A stretch of DNA of 64,000 nucleotides from Actinomycetota bacterium. Lineage in GTDB: Bacteria; Actinomycetota; Thermoleophilia; Solirubrobacterales; JACPNS01. Positions within the stretch are counted from its first letter, which is position 1; the number at the start of each line of letters is the position of its first letter. The notes below the pieces were generated by a model. That model did not search any database. It saw only the letters and a program-made list of their open reading frames with translations, and had not been told where the DNA came from. The DNA is taken from NCBI GenBank assembly GCA_016213645.1, contig JACQZY010000003.1, forward strand, positions 85,214 through 149,213. The letters are read 5' to 3'. The translations under genes were made by a program, and so were the position numbers. Positions 8,286 to 19,367 of this stretch are shown piece after piece.

Positions 8286-9875
8286 TCAGACCGGCATCAC
8301 ACCGTGCTTCTTGCGCGGCCGGTCGACGTGCTTGTTCTGCGCCATCTCCAACGCACGCACGATCGCGTGGCGCGTCTCGCGGGGATCGATCACGTCGTCG
8401 ATCATGCCGTTGCCGGCCGCGAGGTAGACGTCGATCAGCTTGCGAAAGTTCTCGACCAGCTCGGCGCGCTTGGCGTCCGGATCCTCGGCCGCCTCGATCA
8501 CGCCGCGCATGATGATGTTGACCGCGCCCTCCGCTCCCATCACGCTGATCTCGGCGGTCGGCCAGGCGACGATCGTGTCCGGCTCATAACCGCTGCCGTT
8601 CATCACGTAGTAGCCGGCGCCGTAACACTTGCGGATCAGCACGGTGACCTTGGGCACCGTGGCGCGCGAAGTGGCGTAGAGCATCTTCGCGCCGTGACGA
8701 ATGATGCCCTCTTGCTCGACCTTGCTGCCGACCATGAAACCGGGCACGTCTTGCAAATAGACCAGCGGGATGTTGTACGCGTCGCAGAGATTGATGAAAC
8801 GCGCGGACTTGTCCGCGGAGTCGTTGTCGAGGATGCCACCAAGGTGCTTTGGCTGGCTGGCGACGATGCCGGCCGGGCGGCCGCCGAAGCGCGCAAAGCA
8901 GGTGATGATCGACTTTGCCCACTTGCCCTTCATGTCGAAGTACTCGCCGTCGTCCACGATCAGCTTGATCAGGTCGTACATGTCATACGGCTGGCGGCTG
9001 CTCTCAGGCAGGATCGAAAGCAGCTCGTCGGGCTTGCGATCGACCGGGTCCTCGGTGGCCTTCTGCGGCGGCGGTTCATCGCAGTGCGAAGGCATGTAGG
9101 AGAGATAATCCTTGATCGCCTGAATGCACTCGGCGTCGTCCTTGCACTCCATGTCGGCCACGCCGCTCTTGCGACTGTGAACCTTGCTGCCACCGAGGTC
9201 TTCGTTGCTGATCTCCTCGCCGGTCACGGCCTTCACCAGCGGCGAACCGGCCAGCGCCATCGAGCCCTGGCCTTTGACCATCGGCAAAAAGTCGGCCAGC
9301 GCCGGCACGTACGCGGTACCGGCCGCGCACGGACCCATCACAGCGGCGATCTGCGGGATCACGCCGCTCATCGTCACCTGCTCGCGAAACAGGTGTCCGC
9401 TGCCGGCGAACAGCGACCCGACCGCCTCCTGAATGCGAGCGCCCGCGCTGTCGAGCAGCCAGATCATCGGCATGCGCTTGTTCAGCGCCAGCGCGCGCAG
9501 GCGGGCCAGTTTGACTTCGCCGGTGTAGCCCATGCTTCCGGCAAGCACCGTGAAGTCATAGGCCGCCACACAGACCGGGCGGCCGTCGACCTTGCCGTAA
9601 CCGGCGACCACGCCGTCGGCCGGCGCGTCGATGCCCTCCATCGACTTCTGGCTGAAGTGCGGCCTGCCATGCAGGCCGAGTTCCACCCACGAGCCCTCGT
9701 CAACGAGCAGCGTCAGACGCTCACGCGCCGTCAGCTTGCCACGCTCGTGCTGCTTGGCGATCTTCTCGTCACCGCCGCCCATCATGTTGTGGGCGCGCTT
9801 GTCGTTTAGTTCGTCGATCAGCTTGAGCATCGTGCTCTGCAGTTCGGTTTCGGTCTTGCTTTTGTCGTCGTTCAT
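8286..9875 (-). CDS. Acyl-CoA carboxylase beta subunit (carboxyltransferase)
   Basis: A 529-residue biotin-dependent carboxyltransferase of the PccB/AccD family. Features are the MMGGGDEKIAKQHERGKLTA start region, the N-lobe GYTGEVKLARLRALAL, and the C-lobe carboxybiotin-side motifs VPKVTVLIRKCYGAGYYVM and EISVMGAEGAVNII. It transfers CO2 from carboxybiotin to an acyl-CoA such as propionyl-, methylcrotonyl- or acetyl-CoA. No alpha (biotin carboxylase) subunit is encoded nearby; the stand-alone biotin carrier at 26150 could serve a different complex. It overlaps the upstream crotonase by ATGA, so the two are coupled. Confidence 0.9.
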   Translation of the reverse strand: MNDDKSKTETELQSTMLKLIDELNDKRAHNMMGGGDEKIAKQHERGKLTARERLTLLVDEGSWVELGLHGRPHFSQKSMEGIDAPADGVVAGYGKVDGRPVCVAAYDFTVLAGSMGYTGEVKLARLRALALNKRMPMIWLLDSAGARIQEAVGSLFAGSGHLFREQVTMSGVIPQIAAVMGPCAAGTAYVPALADFLPMVKGQGSMALAGSPLVKAVTGEEISNEDLGGSKVHSRKSGVADMECKDDAECIQAIKDYLSYMPSHCDEPPPQKATEDPVDRKPDELLSILPESSRQPYDMYDLIKLIVDDGEYFDMKGKWAKSIITCFARFGGRPAGIVASQPKHLGGILDNDSADKSARFINLCDAYNIPLVYLQDVPGFMVGSKVEQEGIIRHGAKMLYATSRATVPKVTVLIRKCYGAGYYVMNGSGYEPDTIVAWPTAEISVMGAEGAVNIIMRGVIEAAEDPDAKRAELVENFRKLIDVYLAAGNGMIDDVIDPRETRHAIVRALEMAQNKHVDRPRKKHGVMPV

Positions 9876-10675
9876 CGGCCCTTCCAGACGGGATCGCGTT
9901 TTTCGAAGAAGGCCATCGCGCCCTCAAGGGCGTCCTCGGTGCCCAGCGTGACGGTCAGCTGTGTGTGCAGGTACTCAAGTGCGGCGAAGTACGGCAGGTC
10001 CTGCTGGTTGACCATTGAGTCGTGGCCCAGGCGCATCACTACGGGCGCCTTTGCGGCGAGCTTGCCGGCCCATTCGGCGACGGCGGCGTCCAGTTCGGCC
10101 GCCGGCACGGCCTTGTTGATCAGTCCGTGCTCAACTGCCTCCGCGGCGGTTATGCGATCGCCCAGCAAGAGCAGTTCGTTGGCTTTTTTGCGGGGCACGT
10201 TGCGGTAAATGATCGCCATGATCATGAACGGGAAAAGGCCGATGTTGATCTCCGGCGTGGAAAACTTGGCCTCGTCAGAGGCGATCACCAGATCGCAGGA
10301 CAGTGCCACACCCAGGCCACCCGCGATCACGTGACCGTTGGCCTTGCAGATCGTCGGCTTGCCGAGCTCGGCGATTGCTCGGAAGAGCTGCACGAAGCGC
10401 AGACTGCCGTAGTGCTTGTGCGCCAGCGGCACATCGGCCGCGAAGCCGCTGATGTCGCCTCCGGCGCTGAAGACCTTCCCGGCGCCGGTCAGCACCACGC
10501 AGCGCACATCGTTGTCGATGGCCGCGGCTTCGAAGGCGCTGACGAGTTCGTCGAGCATCGGGTACGAGAGCGCGTTGCGCTTGTCCGGCTGATTTAGCGT
10601 GACCGTCGCGACGCCGTCGGCCACCTCGTAGAGAATGTTTTCGTATTTCGCTGTGCTTACGGATGAGTCGTTCAC
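9872..10675 (-). CDS. Enoyl-CoA hydratase/isomerase family protein (first gene of operon)
   Basis: A 267-residue crotonase. The oxyanion-hole region is AGKVFSAGGDISGF. At the two catalytic-glutamate positions of hydratases, the first is replaced by Gly (GGLGVALSCD) while the second is kept (STPEINIGLFPF). A single retained glutamate and the PFMIMAIIYR segment resemble LiuC-like hydratases, so water addition to a specialised enoyl-CoA is possible but unproven. It opens the five-gene minus-strand operon, and the 23-bp palindrome lies about 58 bases upstream of its ATG. Confidence 0.85.
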   Translation of the reverse strand: MNDSSVSTAKYENILYEVADGVATVTLNQPDKRNALSYPMLDELVSAFEAAAIDNDVRCVVLTGAGKVFSAGGDISGFAADVPLAHKHYGSLRFVQLFRAIAELGKPTICKANGHVIAGGLGVALSCDLVIASDEAKFSTPEINIGLFPFMIMAIIYRNVPRKKANELLLLGDRITAAEAVEHGLINKAVPAAELDAAVAEWAGKLAAKAPVVMRLGHDSMVNQQDLPYFAALEYLHTQLTVTLGTEDALEGAMAFFEKRDPVWKGR

Positions 10676-10733
10676 TGGCTGTGCTCCCGTAGATGATCGT
10701 CCGGCCTCCGTGAAGGCGATCGCCGGAGTCGGA

Positions 10734-10756
10734 AGTAGGAAGTGCGACTTCCTACT
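10734..10756. promoter_or_regulatory. 23-bp palindromic operator, copy 1
   Basis: Arms AGTAGGAAGT and ACTTCCTACT, perfectly complementary over 10 bp around a GCG centre, sit about 58 bases upstream of the acyl-CoA operon. The same design recurs at 17851 upstream of an acyl-CoA dehydrogenase. Dyad, arm length and position fit a dimeric repressor or activator of acyl-CoA catabolism. The operon's own MerR protein, or a TetR-type regulator outside the window, could bind it. Confidence 0.72.
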
Positions 10757-10834
10757 CTATCGGGTGCGCAGACGATGCTCTCACCGGCGCCGGCATCTGC
10801 TCCGGTCCAGAAGGCGCGAGGAGGTACTTCTTGT

Positions 10835-11962
10835 TCAGCCGGTCGCGACGACCGAGAGTGACGCGCCGTCGGTGATTACCGACATCAGGTTGCCGCTTGA
10901 ACACGAAACCAGCGACAGCGTATGACTACTGCCTGCCGCGATTCCCGACTGCGTGATCGTGGTCGAGGCGTTGACGTACTCGGTGGTGTTTGTGGTGAAG
11001 CTGCCGCGGGTTGAGCCGGTGACGACGTTGCCGTCGAGCACCACCGCGATCACCGAAATGCGGTCCGATGCGGTGCCGGAGTCGATCATCGCCGTGCCGT
11101 TGACGACGATTTTGTAGGCGCTGGAGATGCCGCCCGGATTGACCGGGATCGTCACGGTCGTGCCGGTGATCACGTCTGCCGCGTTGCACGCCGGCGGCGT
11201 GCCCACGCGAGTCACCGGCGTAAAAGCCGCCGTATTGACCGCGCCGCCGGACCAGGATGGCCCGGTCGAGCCGGTGGAACCGGTTGCACCGGTCGGACCT
11301 TGCGATCCGTTTGTGCCGCTGGGGCCGGTCGGGCCTTGTGGACCGATCGCCCCGCTGGCGCCGGTCGCACCCGTTGCGCCTGTCGCGCCCGTTGCGCCCG
11401 TCGGTCCCATCGCGCCGTCCACACCGTCTACGCCGTCGACACCGTCGACACCGTCGACGCCGTCAATTCCGTCTGCTCCGGCCGCGCCCGGGGCACCGGC
11501 CGGACCCATCGCACCGTCTACGCCGTCCACGCCATTGGCACCATTCGCACCGGCAGCGCCGTCCACTCCATTGGCGCCGGTCGCCCCGGTGGCACCCACC
11601 GTTCCGGTCGGACCCATCGCCCCCTGCACGCCCTGTGGCCCCGTACCCGTCTGACAAGCCAGGCGCATTGTCAGCTGGCGAGCATTGCGAGCGGCCACGA
11701 GGCGCCAAAGTTCACGTCTCGCCGAACGCTTGGCGACTCGCGACTTCGCGGCGCGCATCGTCGCGCGCTGCTGGACCACCTTGACCGCCTGGGCGGAATA
11801 ATCCTGCGCCGCCTGAGAACAGCTCGCGGCGCTGGCCGTGCCTGCGCCCATCAGTGCGAACGCCGCCGTCGCCATTGCAGCCATGGCAAACAGCGACGTC
11901 CGCCCGATGCGGCTGCCGCGGAAACTGAAAGTCCTCGTGATATGTGGTCGGTAAGTGTCCAT
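10835..11962 (-). CDS. Secreted collagen-like Gly-X-Y repeat protein
   Basis: A 375-residue protein with a signal peptide (hydrophobic core about residues 24-45, ending TASA-ASC), a helical basic segment (about 50-105), a collagen-like Gly-X-Y tract (about 108-236) rich in GATGATGA and GVDGVDG units, and a beta-rich C-terminal domain of about 135 residues. Two Cys at about 48 and 103 bracket the helical segment; others lie in the C-terminal domain. It is a paralogue of the 551-residue protein at 13064, sharing the same domain order. Likely a cell-surface or extracellular filament; function unknown. The repeat DNA makes this stretch prone to length change. Confidence 0.85.
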   Translation of the reverse strand: MDTYRPHITRTFSFRGSRIGRTSLFAMAAMATAAFALMGAGTASAASCSQAAQDYSAQAVKVVQQRATMRAAKSRVAKRSARRELWRLVAARNARQLTMRLACQTGTGPQGVQGAMGPTGTVGATGATGANGVDGAAGANGANGVDGVDGAMGPAGAPGAAGADGIDGVDGVDGVDGVDGVDGAMGPTGATGATGATGATGASGAIGPQGPTGPSGTNGSQGPTGATGSTGSTGPSWSGGAVNTAAFTPVTRVGTPPACNAADVITGTTVTIPVNPGGISSAYKIVVNGTAMIDSGTASDRISVIAVVLDGNVVTGSTRGSFTTNTTEYVNASTTITQSGIAAGSSHTLSLVSCSSGNLMSVITDGASLSVVATG

Positions 11963-12140
11963 ATTGAGCGGTCTACCGTCGCAAAGCGACGCAACTCAAC
12001 CATCCGTCCTATACAAAGGATCGACCGCACGGTCGTGCGCCTTTAGCCTTGATTTCCCGTAAACGCAGGAACTTTTTCGTTCCTCGCGGCGCCTTTTTTG
12101 GACAAGGTACAGACGGCCGAAGCGCAGGCGAAACGCGTCG

Positions 12141-12941
12141 CTACGGCCTGGGATCCCCGGCCGGGAAGTGCGGCCGCTCACCCGCGCTAACCGCCTCGAC
12201 CGCTCCACCGAAGTCTGGACTTGACTGCGCCACCGCCATCAGTGATGAGATGTGGTCGAAATGCGTTCCGCGAGTCATCGTCTCGCTTCCGTACACGGCT
12301 TTTTTGATCAGGCGCTGGGCGAGCTGCGGTCCGGCCGCCAACCGCTCGGCCAGGGCGTAGGTTTCTTCCGATAGCCGGTCGCGTGAAACGGCCGAATTAA
12401 CCAAACCCCAGTCTGCCGCCTCCGCACCGGTCAGCACGCGCCCGGTCCAAAGTAACTCAAGCGCGCGAGCCGGACCGATCAGGCGCGGCAGCAGCCACGC
12501 CCCGCCGTCACCGGGCACCAGGCCGAGCCGGGCGTAGGCCTCCCCCAGCTTCGCGTCTTCGGCGGCGATTCGCAGGTCGCAGAGCAGCGCCATGTCCAGT
12601 CCGGCGCCCATCGCCGCACCGTTGATCATCGCGATCACCGGTTGCTCGACGGCGCGCATCGCGCGTTCGACGCGGTGAACGTGATCGGTCAGGAAGCGCT
12701 TACGTTCAATCGGCGCGGCGTCTTCGGCAAGCGTCGCAAGATCGCCGCCGGCACAAAACGCCTTGCCCGCGCCGGTTATGACGATTGCATGAACCTCGCG
12801 GTCGGCCGCCAGCAGAGCCAATCCTTCGGCCCAGGCGTCAACCAGCTCGCGGTCAAATGCGTTGAGCTTGTCGGGGTTGTTTAGCGTGAGCGTGGCGACG
12901 TGGGTATCGCGGTTCACTTCGGTCAGAACGTTGTCCGGCAT
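12141..12941 (-). CDS. Enoyl-CoA hydratase/isomerase, PaaG-like
   Basis: A 266-residue crotonase. The first catalytic glutamate position is Asp (GAGLDMALLCD) and the second is not Glu (LGEAYARLGLVPGDGG). This pattern is typical of PaaG-type isomerases, which use a single Asp to shift or epimerise double bonds in CoA esters, rather than hydratases. The start is ATG at 12941 (MPDNVLTEVN); an upstream in-frame start would add 20 poorly conserved residues. It lies between the two collagen-like genes on the same strand, just after the terminator at 12999, and has no obvious functional link to them. Confidence 0.83.
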   Translation of the reverse strand: MPDNVLTEVNRDTHVATLTLNNPDKLNAFDRELVDAWAEGLALLAADREVHAIVITGAGKAFCAGGDLATLAEDAAPIERKRFLTDHVHRVERAMRAVEQPVIAMINGAAMGAGLDMALLCDLRIAAEDAKLGEAYARLGLVPGDGGAWLLPRLIGPARALELLWTGRVLTGAEAADWGLVNSAVSRDRLSEETYALAERLAAGPQLAQRLIKKAVYGSETMTRGTHFDHISSLMAVAQSSPDFGGAVEAVSAGERPHFPAGDPRP

Positions 12942-12998
12942 GCGTGGCGACTCTATCGCCGTCGCACGCGGCGCGATGGAAACAGAAGAGCCGCGGAT

Positions 12999-13031
12999 CA
13001 AAAAAACGGGGCCGGAGAATTCTCCGGCCCC
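12999..13031 (-). terminator. Strong intrinsic terminator of the larger collagen-like gene
   Basis: A 24-base perfect palindrome (arms GGGGCCGGAGAA and TTCTCCGGCCCC, 13008-13031) is followed on the minus strand by a run of seven T (plus-strand A run 13000-13006). It lies 32 bases after the stop of the 13064 gene and separates it from the crotonase. Confidence 0.9.
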
Positions 13032-13063
13032 ACCTTCGAATCGCTCGTTCCGAAGTCTGCTGT

Positions 13064-14719
<1,656 letters not shown>

Positions 14720-14990
14720 TTCCCTTGAACCCTTCTGCCCAACGAGCGATCCGTCCGTGGATCGTTTTGAATCGGTCGAGCAAACTCAACGTAGACCCGT
14801 TCACGCGGCTAGTCAATCCACGGTTTCCGGTAATACGCCATAAATCCGCTCAGGCGCGAATCACGTCACCGGCATCGATTCGCGAGACAGGGATAGTTCG
14901 CCCGGCGGTCGAACATTGTCCGCAGGATCGCCGATTTCCGGGCGACGTCGTGCCATTCATACCCGGCCAAAAGAGCAACTGGAGCGCCGC

Positions 14991-15569
14991 ATGCCGAGGT
15001 CACCCCAATCAAGCACGTCAAAGACAAACTCCATCGTCGCCATGGTCGTCGCGATTGTCCTCGTCCTCGTCGCGTTGAGCGGATGTGGCGGCGACGGTGA
15101 AAAGCGATTCTCCACGCCGACCTATCCATTCACGTTCAGTTACCCGTCGGACTGGAAGGTCACGCGCAACGCGTCATTCAACTATGGATCGAGCTCCGGT
15201 AAACGGTCGTTGTCGGTGGCCCTGAAGGAACCGTACGATCAGGTCACGATCACGCAGTACAAACTCAAGCGCACGCTCAAGTCCGGCGAAAACGGTAATC
15301 AGCGCGAGGTCGACCGCGTCGTCGCAAAACTGACCGCACAGGCAAAGGGCACGGCAAGCGACGCGACCACGGTGAAATACGGCGGCATCCCCGGCTTCCA
15401 GTATGTCGTTGAGTATCCGGCGGCGGACGGAACCGAGTTGCGCAACACGCTCACCTTTCTGTTCGAGGGCGACGACGAATTTCAGGTCAACTGCCAGTCC
15501 TCGCCGAAGTACCGCACCGAGCTTGAGCAGGGCTGCGAGAAGGTGCTCGACACGCTCAAGTTCACTTAG
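14991..15569 (+). CDS. Putative lipoprotein with PsbP-like domain
   Basis: A 192-residue protein. The N-terminal hydrophobic segment (about residues 16-31) ends in a lipobox LVALSGC, then GGDGEKRF, so it is a predicted lipoprotein anchored through that cysteine. The mature part begins with PTYPFTFSYPSDWKV, the opening of PsbP/MOG1-like folds seen in many bacterial lipoproteins, and contains two Cys near the C-terminus (VNCQSS, QGCEKV). GGAG lies seven bases before the ATG at 14991. It stands alone on the plus strand, convergent with the GT39-like gene. Function unknown. Confidence 0.78.
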   Translation: MPRSPQSSTSKTNSIVAMVVAIVLVLVALSGCGGDGEKRFSTPTYPFTFSYPSDWKVTRNASFNYGSSSGKRSLSVALKEPYDQVTITQYKLKRTLKSGENGNQREVDRVVAKLTAQAKGTASDATTVKYGGIPGFQYVVEYPAADGTELRNTLTFLFEGDDEFQVNCQSSPKYRTELEQGCEKVLDTLKFT

Positions 15570-15587
15570 CGCGCGAGGCGCGGCCGC

Positions 15588-17795
15588 TCAGCGAATCGAA
15601 GTCCACTGCCCGCCGGCCTCGCGCAACTGCATATCGAGCACCTTGCCGACTTCGGGAACTCCCGACTGCGATTTCAGCCGAACCGTGGTAATGCGCTTTC
15701 CGGCTCGCACCGGAAACTCGACGACCCGCACTTCACCGGCAGGCACAACAAAGCGGCGCCCTCCGTCAGCGCTGACCGCCAGGCTTCGATCTGATTCTGC
15801 GAACCGCATCCTCAGCGCGCCCGGATGGTCGAGAAACGACCGAACATTGACCACGTTCTGCACTTCTCCGGTGATCACGTTGCGTCCGTCGACAAGCGAA
15901 AACATGCGCGCGGGCGGTCGGGCCACCATTAGCGTGATGTCGGAATATTCCGGCGTTGGATGCACGCGCTTCACCTCGTCGCGAAGGTGCATCGCGATTG
16001 TGTCGTTGCGCAGATAAAACGCGGAAGGCACCTTGTCGCAGCCGGTACCGAGGATTTGCCCCGTATCGCTCCAGTCGAACGTGCAGCGCGGCGAATACAT
16101 GATCGGCGTCTTGATCGGCACGGCGTCGGTGGCAAACATCCTGGTCACGCGATCGTTCCAGAACTCGGTCGTGAAATACATCTCGGGCGAGTCTGTGTAC
16201 GTGATGACCATGCCGACGTCTTCGTCGGCGTTGCGATCGATGAAATTGGCCGGTTTAGGCACGCCGCGGAACGCGTCGTGCGAGTACATCCTCGCGAGGT
16301 GCCAGGTCCACCCCTGGCCGACCAAGAGCACGCTGAACACGATCGTGATCGTGACGATGCCGAAAAGACGCGCGAGGTAGGAACGCTCAATCCTGGAAAT
16401 GCAATACAGCGCTGTCAACAGCGCGGTGATTCCGGCTAGAAAGCGACCGATATTGGGAATGACGTTTGCGTGACCGTCCATGTACCAGCCGATCAGCGTC
16501 ATCCCGAACGCGTCGTACGAGAAAGGAATCAGCACCGAGTCCGTTTGAAAGCCCTTCATCGCGATCACCGCCAATACCGACGAGAACAGAGCCGCCATCA
16601 CGGACACCCGCTTCCACGCCACAAACAACGCCGTGAAATACAGCGGTCCGAGGTAGAACATGTACCGCTCGTAGAAGATGTTGCGAATTCGCCAGTTGTA
16701 CGGATTGATCGCCGAAAACCAAGTGACCTCGGCGATGAACGCGATCGTGGCGATCAGCGTGACGGCAAGCAGCGCGCCGACGAACGGATCACGCCGGTTT
16801 TCGCCTCGCATGAACATCGCGAGCAACGCGACCGCCGGTATCACCGCGGTGAACACGTAGACGTCGGCGGTTAGTCCCTTCACCCAGTACCAAACGTCGT
16901 CGAACGTCGGCGAGACACCCTCGAACACTCCCGCGTAGAGCCCCACGACGCCGTGGCCTTTGATCAGAAACAGCACGCCGACCATCGCGAAGCCGGCGAT
17001 CAGCACCGCCAACGGCTCGCGCTGAACGCGTATGTAATCGGATCGTTCGGCCCGCTCTCGCATCAAGCCGGCGAAGATCAGCGCCGCAAAGTAGACCGGC
17101 GCCAGCACCGCAAACTGCGCCCGCGTAAACACAGCCATCACAATCAGACCAAGCGCGAGCAGCCAGTTTCGCCGCCGAGGCCGGGCGATCGACAAAATCA
17201 TCCCACCGAACGCCGCGACACAGACCGGATACGCCAGGCTCTCCGTGCCGATCACCCCGGCGTAATTCATCGCCGGCACAGATACCGCCATCACGGCTGC
17301 CAGTGCCGCCGGCCCCTTGCCGAGCATTTGGCGCGCCATGAAATACGCGGGAAAGACCACCCCGGCCATCATCAGCGAGTTGATCAGGTGAACGATCGTG
17401 TAACTGGCGGCGACCGACGAGCCGATCCAGAACGCCGGAGCGAGCAGCACCGGATACATGAAGTAGTACAACCCGATGCCCTCGCCCCTCCACGTCAGGC
17501 CGTCGCCACCCGCAAACGACTTGGCGACTCCCCAGAAGAGAAACTCGTCCTGATATCGGCGGGGCGACTCGTGCCCGCTTGCCAGCACGAAGGTGATCAG
17601 CGATACAAGCATCCAGAGGCCGACAAGCACCCAGATTTCAAGCCCGTGGCGGCGCAGCCAGTCGCGTGCGTCGCGCTTGAGATGCCACAGACGGATCTGC
17701 AACCAGTTTTCGCCGTGAAACCTCGGCGCCGGGACGGCGTGACCGGGGGATTCCGGCGCGGGCCCGGCGGCGGGTGGCGGGGGCTGGGACTCCAT
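15588..17795 (-). CDS. GT39-like multi-pass membrane glycosyltransferase/glycan protein
   Basis: A 735-residue membrane protein. A Pro-rich cytoplasmic N-terminus (about 45 residues) leads to a first transmembrane segment near 52-72. The loop RRYQDEFLFWGVAKSFAGG with its acidic pair resembles the first extracytoplasmic loop of ArnT/PMT-type (GT39/GT83) enzymes. About ten further hydrophobic segments follow up to residue 500, then a soluble extracytoplasmic domain of about 240 residues. It probably transfers a sugar from a polyprenyl-phosphate donor outside the membrane; substrate unknown. It is divergent from the acyl-CoA dehydrogenase, with the second palindrome in the shared upstream region. 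Confidence 0.68.
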   Translation of the reverse strand: MESQPPPPAAGPAPESPGHAVPAPRFHGENWLQIRLWHLKRDARDWLRRHGLEIWVLVGLWMLVSLITFVLASGHESPRRYQDEFLFWGVAKSFAGGDGLTWRGEGIGLYYFMYPVLLAPAFWIGSSVAASYTIVHLINSLMMAGVVFPAYFMARQMLGKGPAALAAVMAVSVPAMNYAGVIGTESLAYPVCVAAFGGMILSIARPRRRNWLLALGLIVMAVFTRAQFAVLAPVYFAALIFAGLMRERAERSDYIRVQREPLAVLIAGFAMVGVLFLIKGHGVVGLYAGVFEGVSPTFDDVWYWVKGLTADVYVFTAVIPAVALLAMFMRGENRRDPFVGALLAVTLIATIAFIAEVTWFSAINPYNWRIRNIFYERYMFYLGPLYFTALFVAWKRVSVMAALFSSVLAVIAMKGFQTDSVLIPFSYDAFGMTLIGWYMDGHANVIPNIGRFLAGITALLTALYCISRIERSYLARLFGIVTITIVFSVLLVGQGWTWHLARMYSHDAFRGVPKPANFIDRNADEDVGMVITYTDSPEMYFTTEFWNDRVTRMFATDAVPIKTPIMYSPRCTFDWSDTGQILGTGCDKVPSAFYLRNDTIAMHLRDEVKRVHPTPEYSDITLMVARPPARMFSLVDGRNVITGEVQNVVNVRSFLDHPGALRMRFAESDRSLAVSADGGRRFVVPAGEVRVVEFPVRAGKRITTVRLKSQSGVPEVGKVLDMQLREAGGQWTSIR

Positions 17796-17850
17796 GCCCG
17801 CGAGCCTATTAACGCTACGGGACGGGACGATCAGATCCGATACATGTCAA

Positions 17851-17873
17851 AGTAGGAACTAGAACTTCCTACT
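17851..17873. promoter_or_regulatory. 23-bp palindromic operator, copy 2
   Basis: Arms AGTAGGAACT and ACTTCCTACT around an AGA centre: the same 10-3-10 layout as 10734-10756, with one mismatch in the dyad. It lies about 77 bases upstream of the acyl-CoA dehydrogenase start and within the divergent region shared with the GT39-like gene. The rest of 17796-17949 shows nothing else clear. Confidence 0.7.
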
Positions 17874-17949
17874 ATTCACTTTGACCGCCTTCATCAACGG
17901 GTGCCTCGCCGACGCGGCGCGGCACCCGGCCCACACAAGGAGCACCGCC

Positions 17950-19137
17950 TTGTCTTCCGCCGACTCGACGATCAAGCCAGACTTTCAGACCAAGACCCGC
18001 CACTTCATCTTCACCGAGGAGCACGAACAGCTACGCCAGACGATCGAGCAGTTCTGCGACAAAGAGCTAGCCCCCCCCGCCGACGAGTGGGAAGAGACCA
18101 CGTTTCCCGACTCCGTGTTCCAGCGGATGGGAGAACTCGGTTTTCTCGGATTGACGATGCCCGAGGAGTACGGCGGACAGGGCGGCGACTACTTCACCAG
18201 CGTCGTGCGCGCCGAAGCGATGGCGCACAGTCTCTCCGGCGGTCTGAACATGGGCGTTGCGGTGCAGACCGATATGACGATGCCGCCGATCCTCAAGTTC
18301 GGCAGTGAGGATGTCAAGCAGAAGTATCTGGTGCCCGCGATCAAGGGTGAGAAGATTCTTTGTCTGGGGATCACCGAGCCTGACGCCGGCAGCGATGTTG
18401 CCGCGATCAAGACCCGCGCCGTGCGCGACGGCGACGAGTACGTGATCAACGGCTCGAAGGTCTTCATCACCAACGGCCTGCGCGCCGACGCGATCGTGCT
18501 GGTGACCAAGACCGACGACTCCACCGGCTACGACGGCTTCAGCCTCTTCATGGTTGACACCGACACCCCCGGCTTCAGCGTTTCGCGCAAGCTGGAAAAG
18601 CTGGGCATGAAGGCCTCGGACACCGCCGAGCTTGCGTTCACCGACATGCGCGTGCCGGCCGGCAACATGCTGGGCGAAGAAGGCAAGGGCTTTTACAACA
18701 TTATGTGGGAGTTGCAGGGCGAGCGGCTGGTGGCGGCCTGCGGCGCGGTGGCCGGAGCGCAGCGCACGATGGAGAAGACGATGGAGTACGCGCGCGAGCG
18801 CCAGGCCTTCGGTCGACCGATCGGCAAGTTCCAGTCGATCCGTCACAAGTTTGCGGCGATGAGTACAAAGATCGAAGCCGCGCGGCAGTTCAACTACTAC
18901 GTGGCGTGGCTGGTGAACAACGGTGAGTACCCGGTGCGCGAAATCTCCCAGGCCAAGCTGTTTGCCTCGCAGATTGCCTGCGAAGTGGTGGACGAATGCC
19001 TACAGATCCACGGCGGCTGGGGCTACATGAAGGAATACGGCATCGAGCGCGTGTGGCGCGACATGCGGCTCAACCGCATCGGCGCCGGCACCGACGAGGT
19101 GATGTTGGACGTAATCGGGCGGTCATACGGGTTCTAG
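17950..19137 (+). CDS. Acyl-CoA dehydrogenase
   Basis: A 395-residue flavoenzyme of the acyl-CoA dehydrogenase family. Visible features are the N-terminal helical domain, the FAD-contacting LGITEPDAGSDVAAIKT segment, the beta-domain VFITNGLRAD, the helix ERQAFGRPIGKFQSIRHK, and the C-terminal QIHGGWGYMKEYGIERVWRD followed by GAGTDEVMLD. It catalyses alpha-beta desaturation of an acyl-CoA with electrons passed to ETF. The TTG at 17950 is preferred because AGGAG (17938-17942) lies seven bases upstream and the length is then normal; the frame remains open to 17881. The palindrome at 17851 probably controls it. Confidence 0.92.
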   Translation: MSSADSTIKPDFQTKTRHFIFTEEHEQLRQTIEQFCDKELAPPADEWEETTFPDSVFQRMGELGFLGLTMPEEYGGQGGDYFTSVVRAEAMAHSLSGGLNMGVAVQTDMTMPPILKFGSEDVKQKYLVPAIKGEKILCLGITEPDAGSDVAAIKTRAVRDGDEYVINGSKVFITNGLRADAIVLVTKTDDSTGYDGFSLFMVDTDTPGFSVSRKLEKLGMKASDTAELAFTDMRVPAGNMLGEEGKGFYNIMWELQGERLVAACGAVAGAQRTMEKTMEYARERQAFGRPIGKFQSIRHKFAAMSTKIEAARQFNYYVAWLVNNGEYPVREISQAKLFASQIACEVVDECLQIHGGWGYMKEYGIERVWRDMRLNRIGAGTDEVMLDVIGRSYGF

Positions 19138-19367
19138 ACGATCGGCCGCATAGACCAGGGGGTACACCGCCGACTTTGCTCGGATCGCCGCAGCCTCGGC
19201 CAGTCGCACGCGACCGCCCGGTCGCGCGGTCGGACCCAACCGAACGAACGTACGTAAGCCGGATAAGCTCCGGCGCGGATTTATACCCACCCAGTTCAAT
19301 CAAACCCCCGCGGCCGTACGCCATGCGACGGCACGCAGACACACGAGGAAAGCGAAACACACACATC

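Noticed and set aside
11340..11640. Short tandem repeats that could suggest a CRISPR or satellite array
   Set aside because: Repeats have a 9-base or multiple-of-3 period, encode Gly-X-Y and have no spacers.
11127..11654. Long Pro-rich open frame opposite the first collagen-like gene ([10 protein letters not shown] pattern)
   Set aside because: It is the antisense reading of Gly-X-Y codons; the sense strand has a signal peptide, domains and a paralogue.
18067..18846. 259-residue frame opposite the acyl-CoA dehydrogenase
   Set aside because: A GC-rich antisense shadow; the sense strand carries all family motifs.
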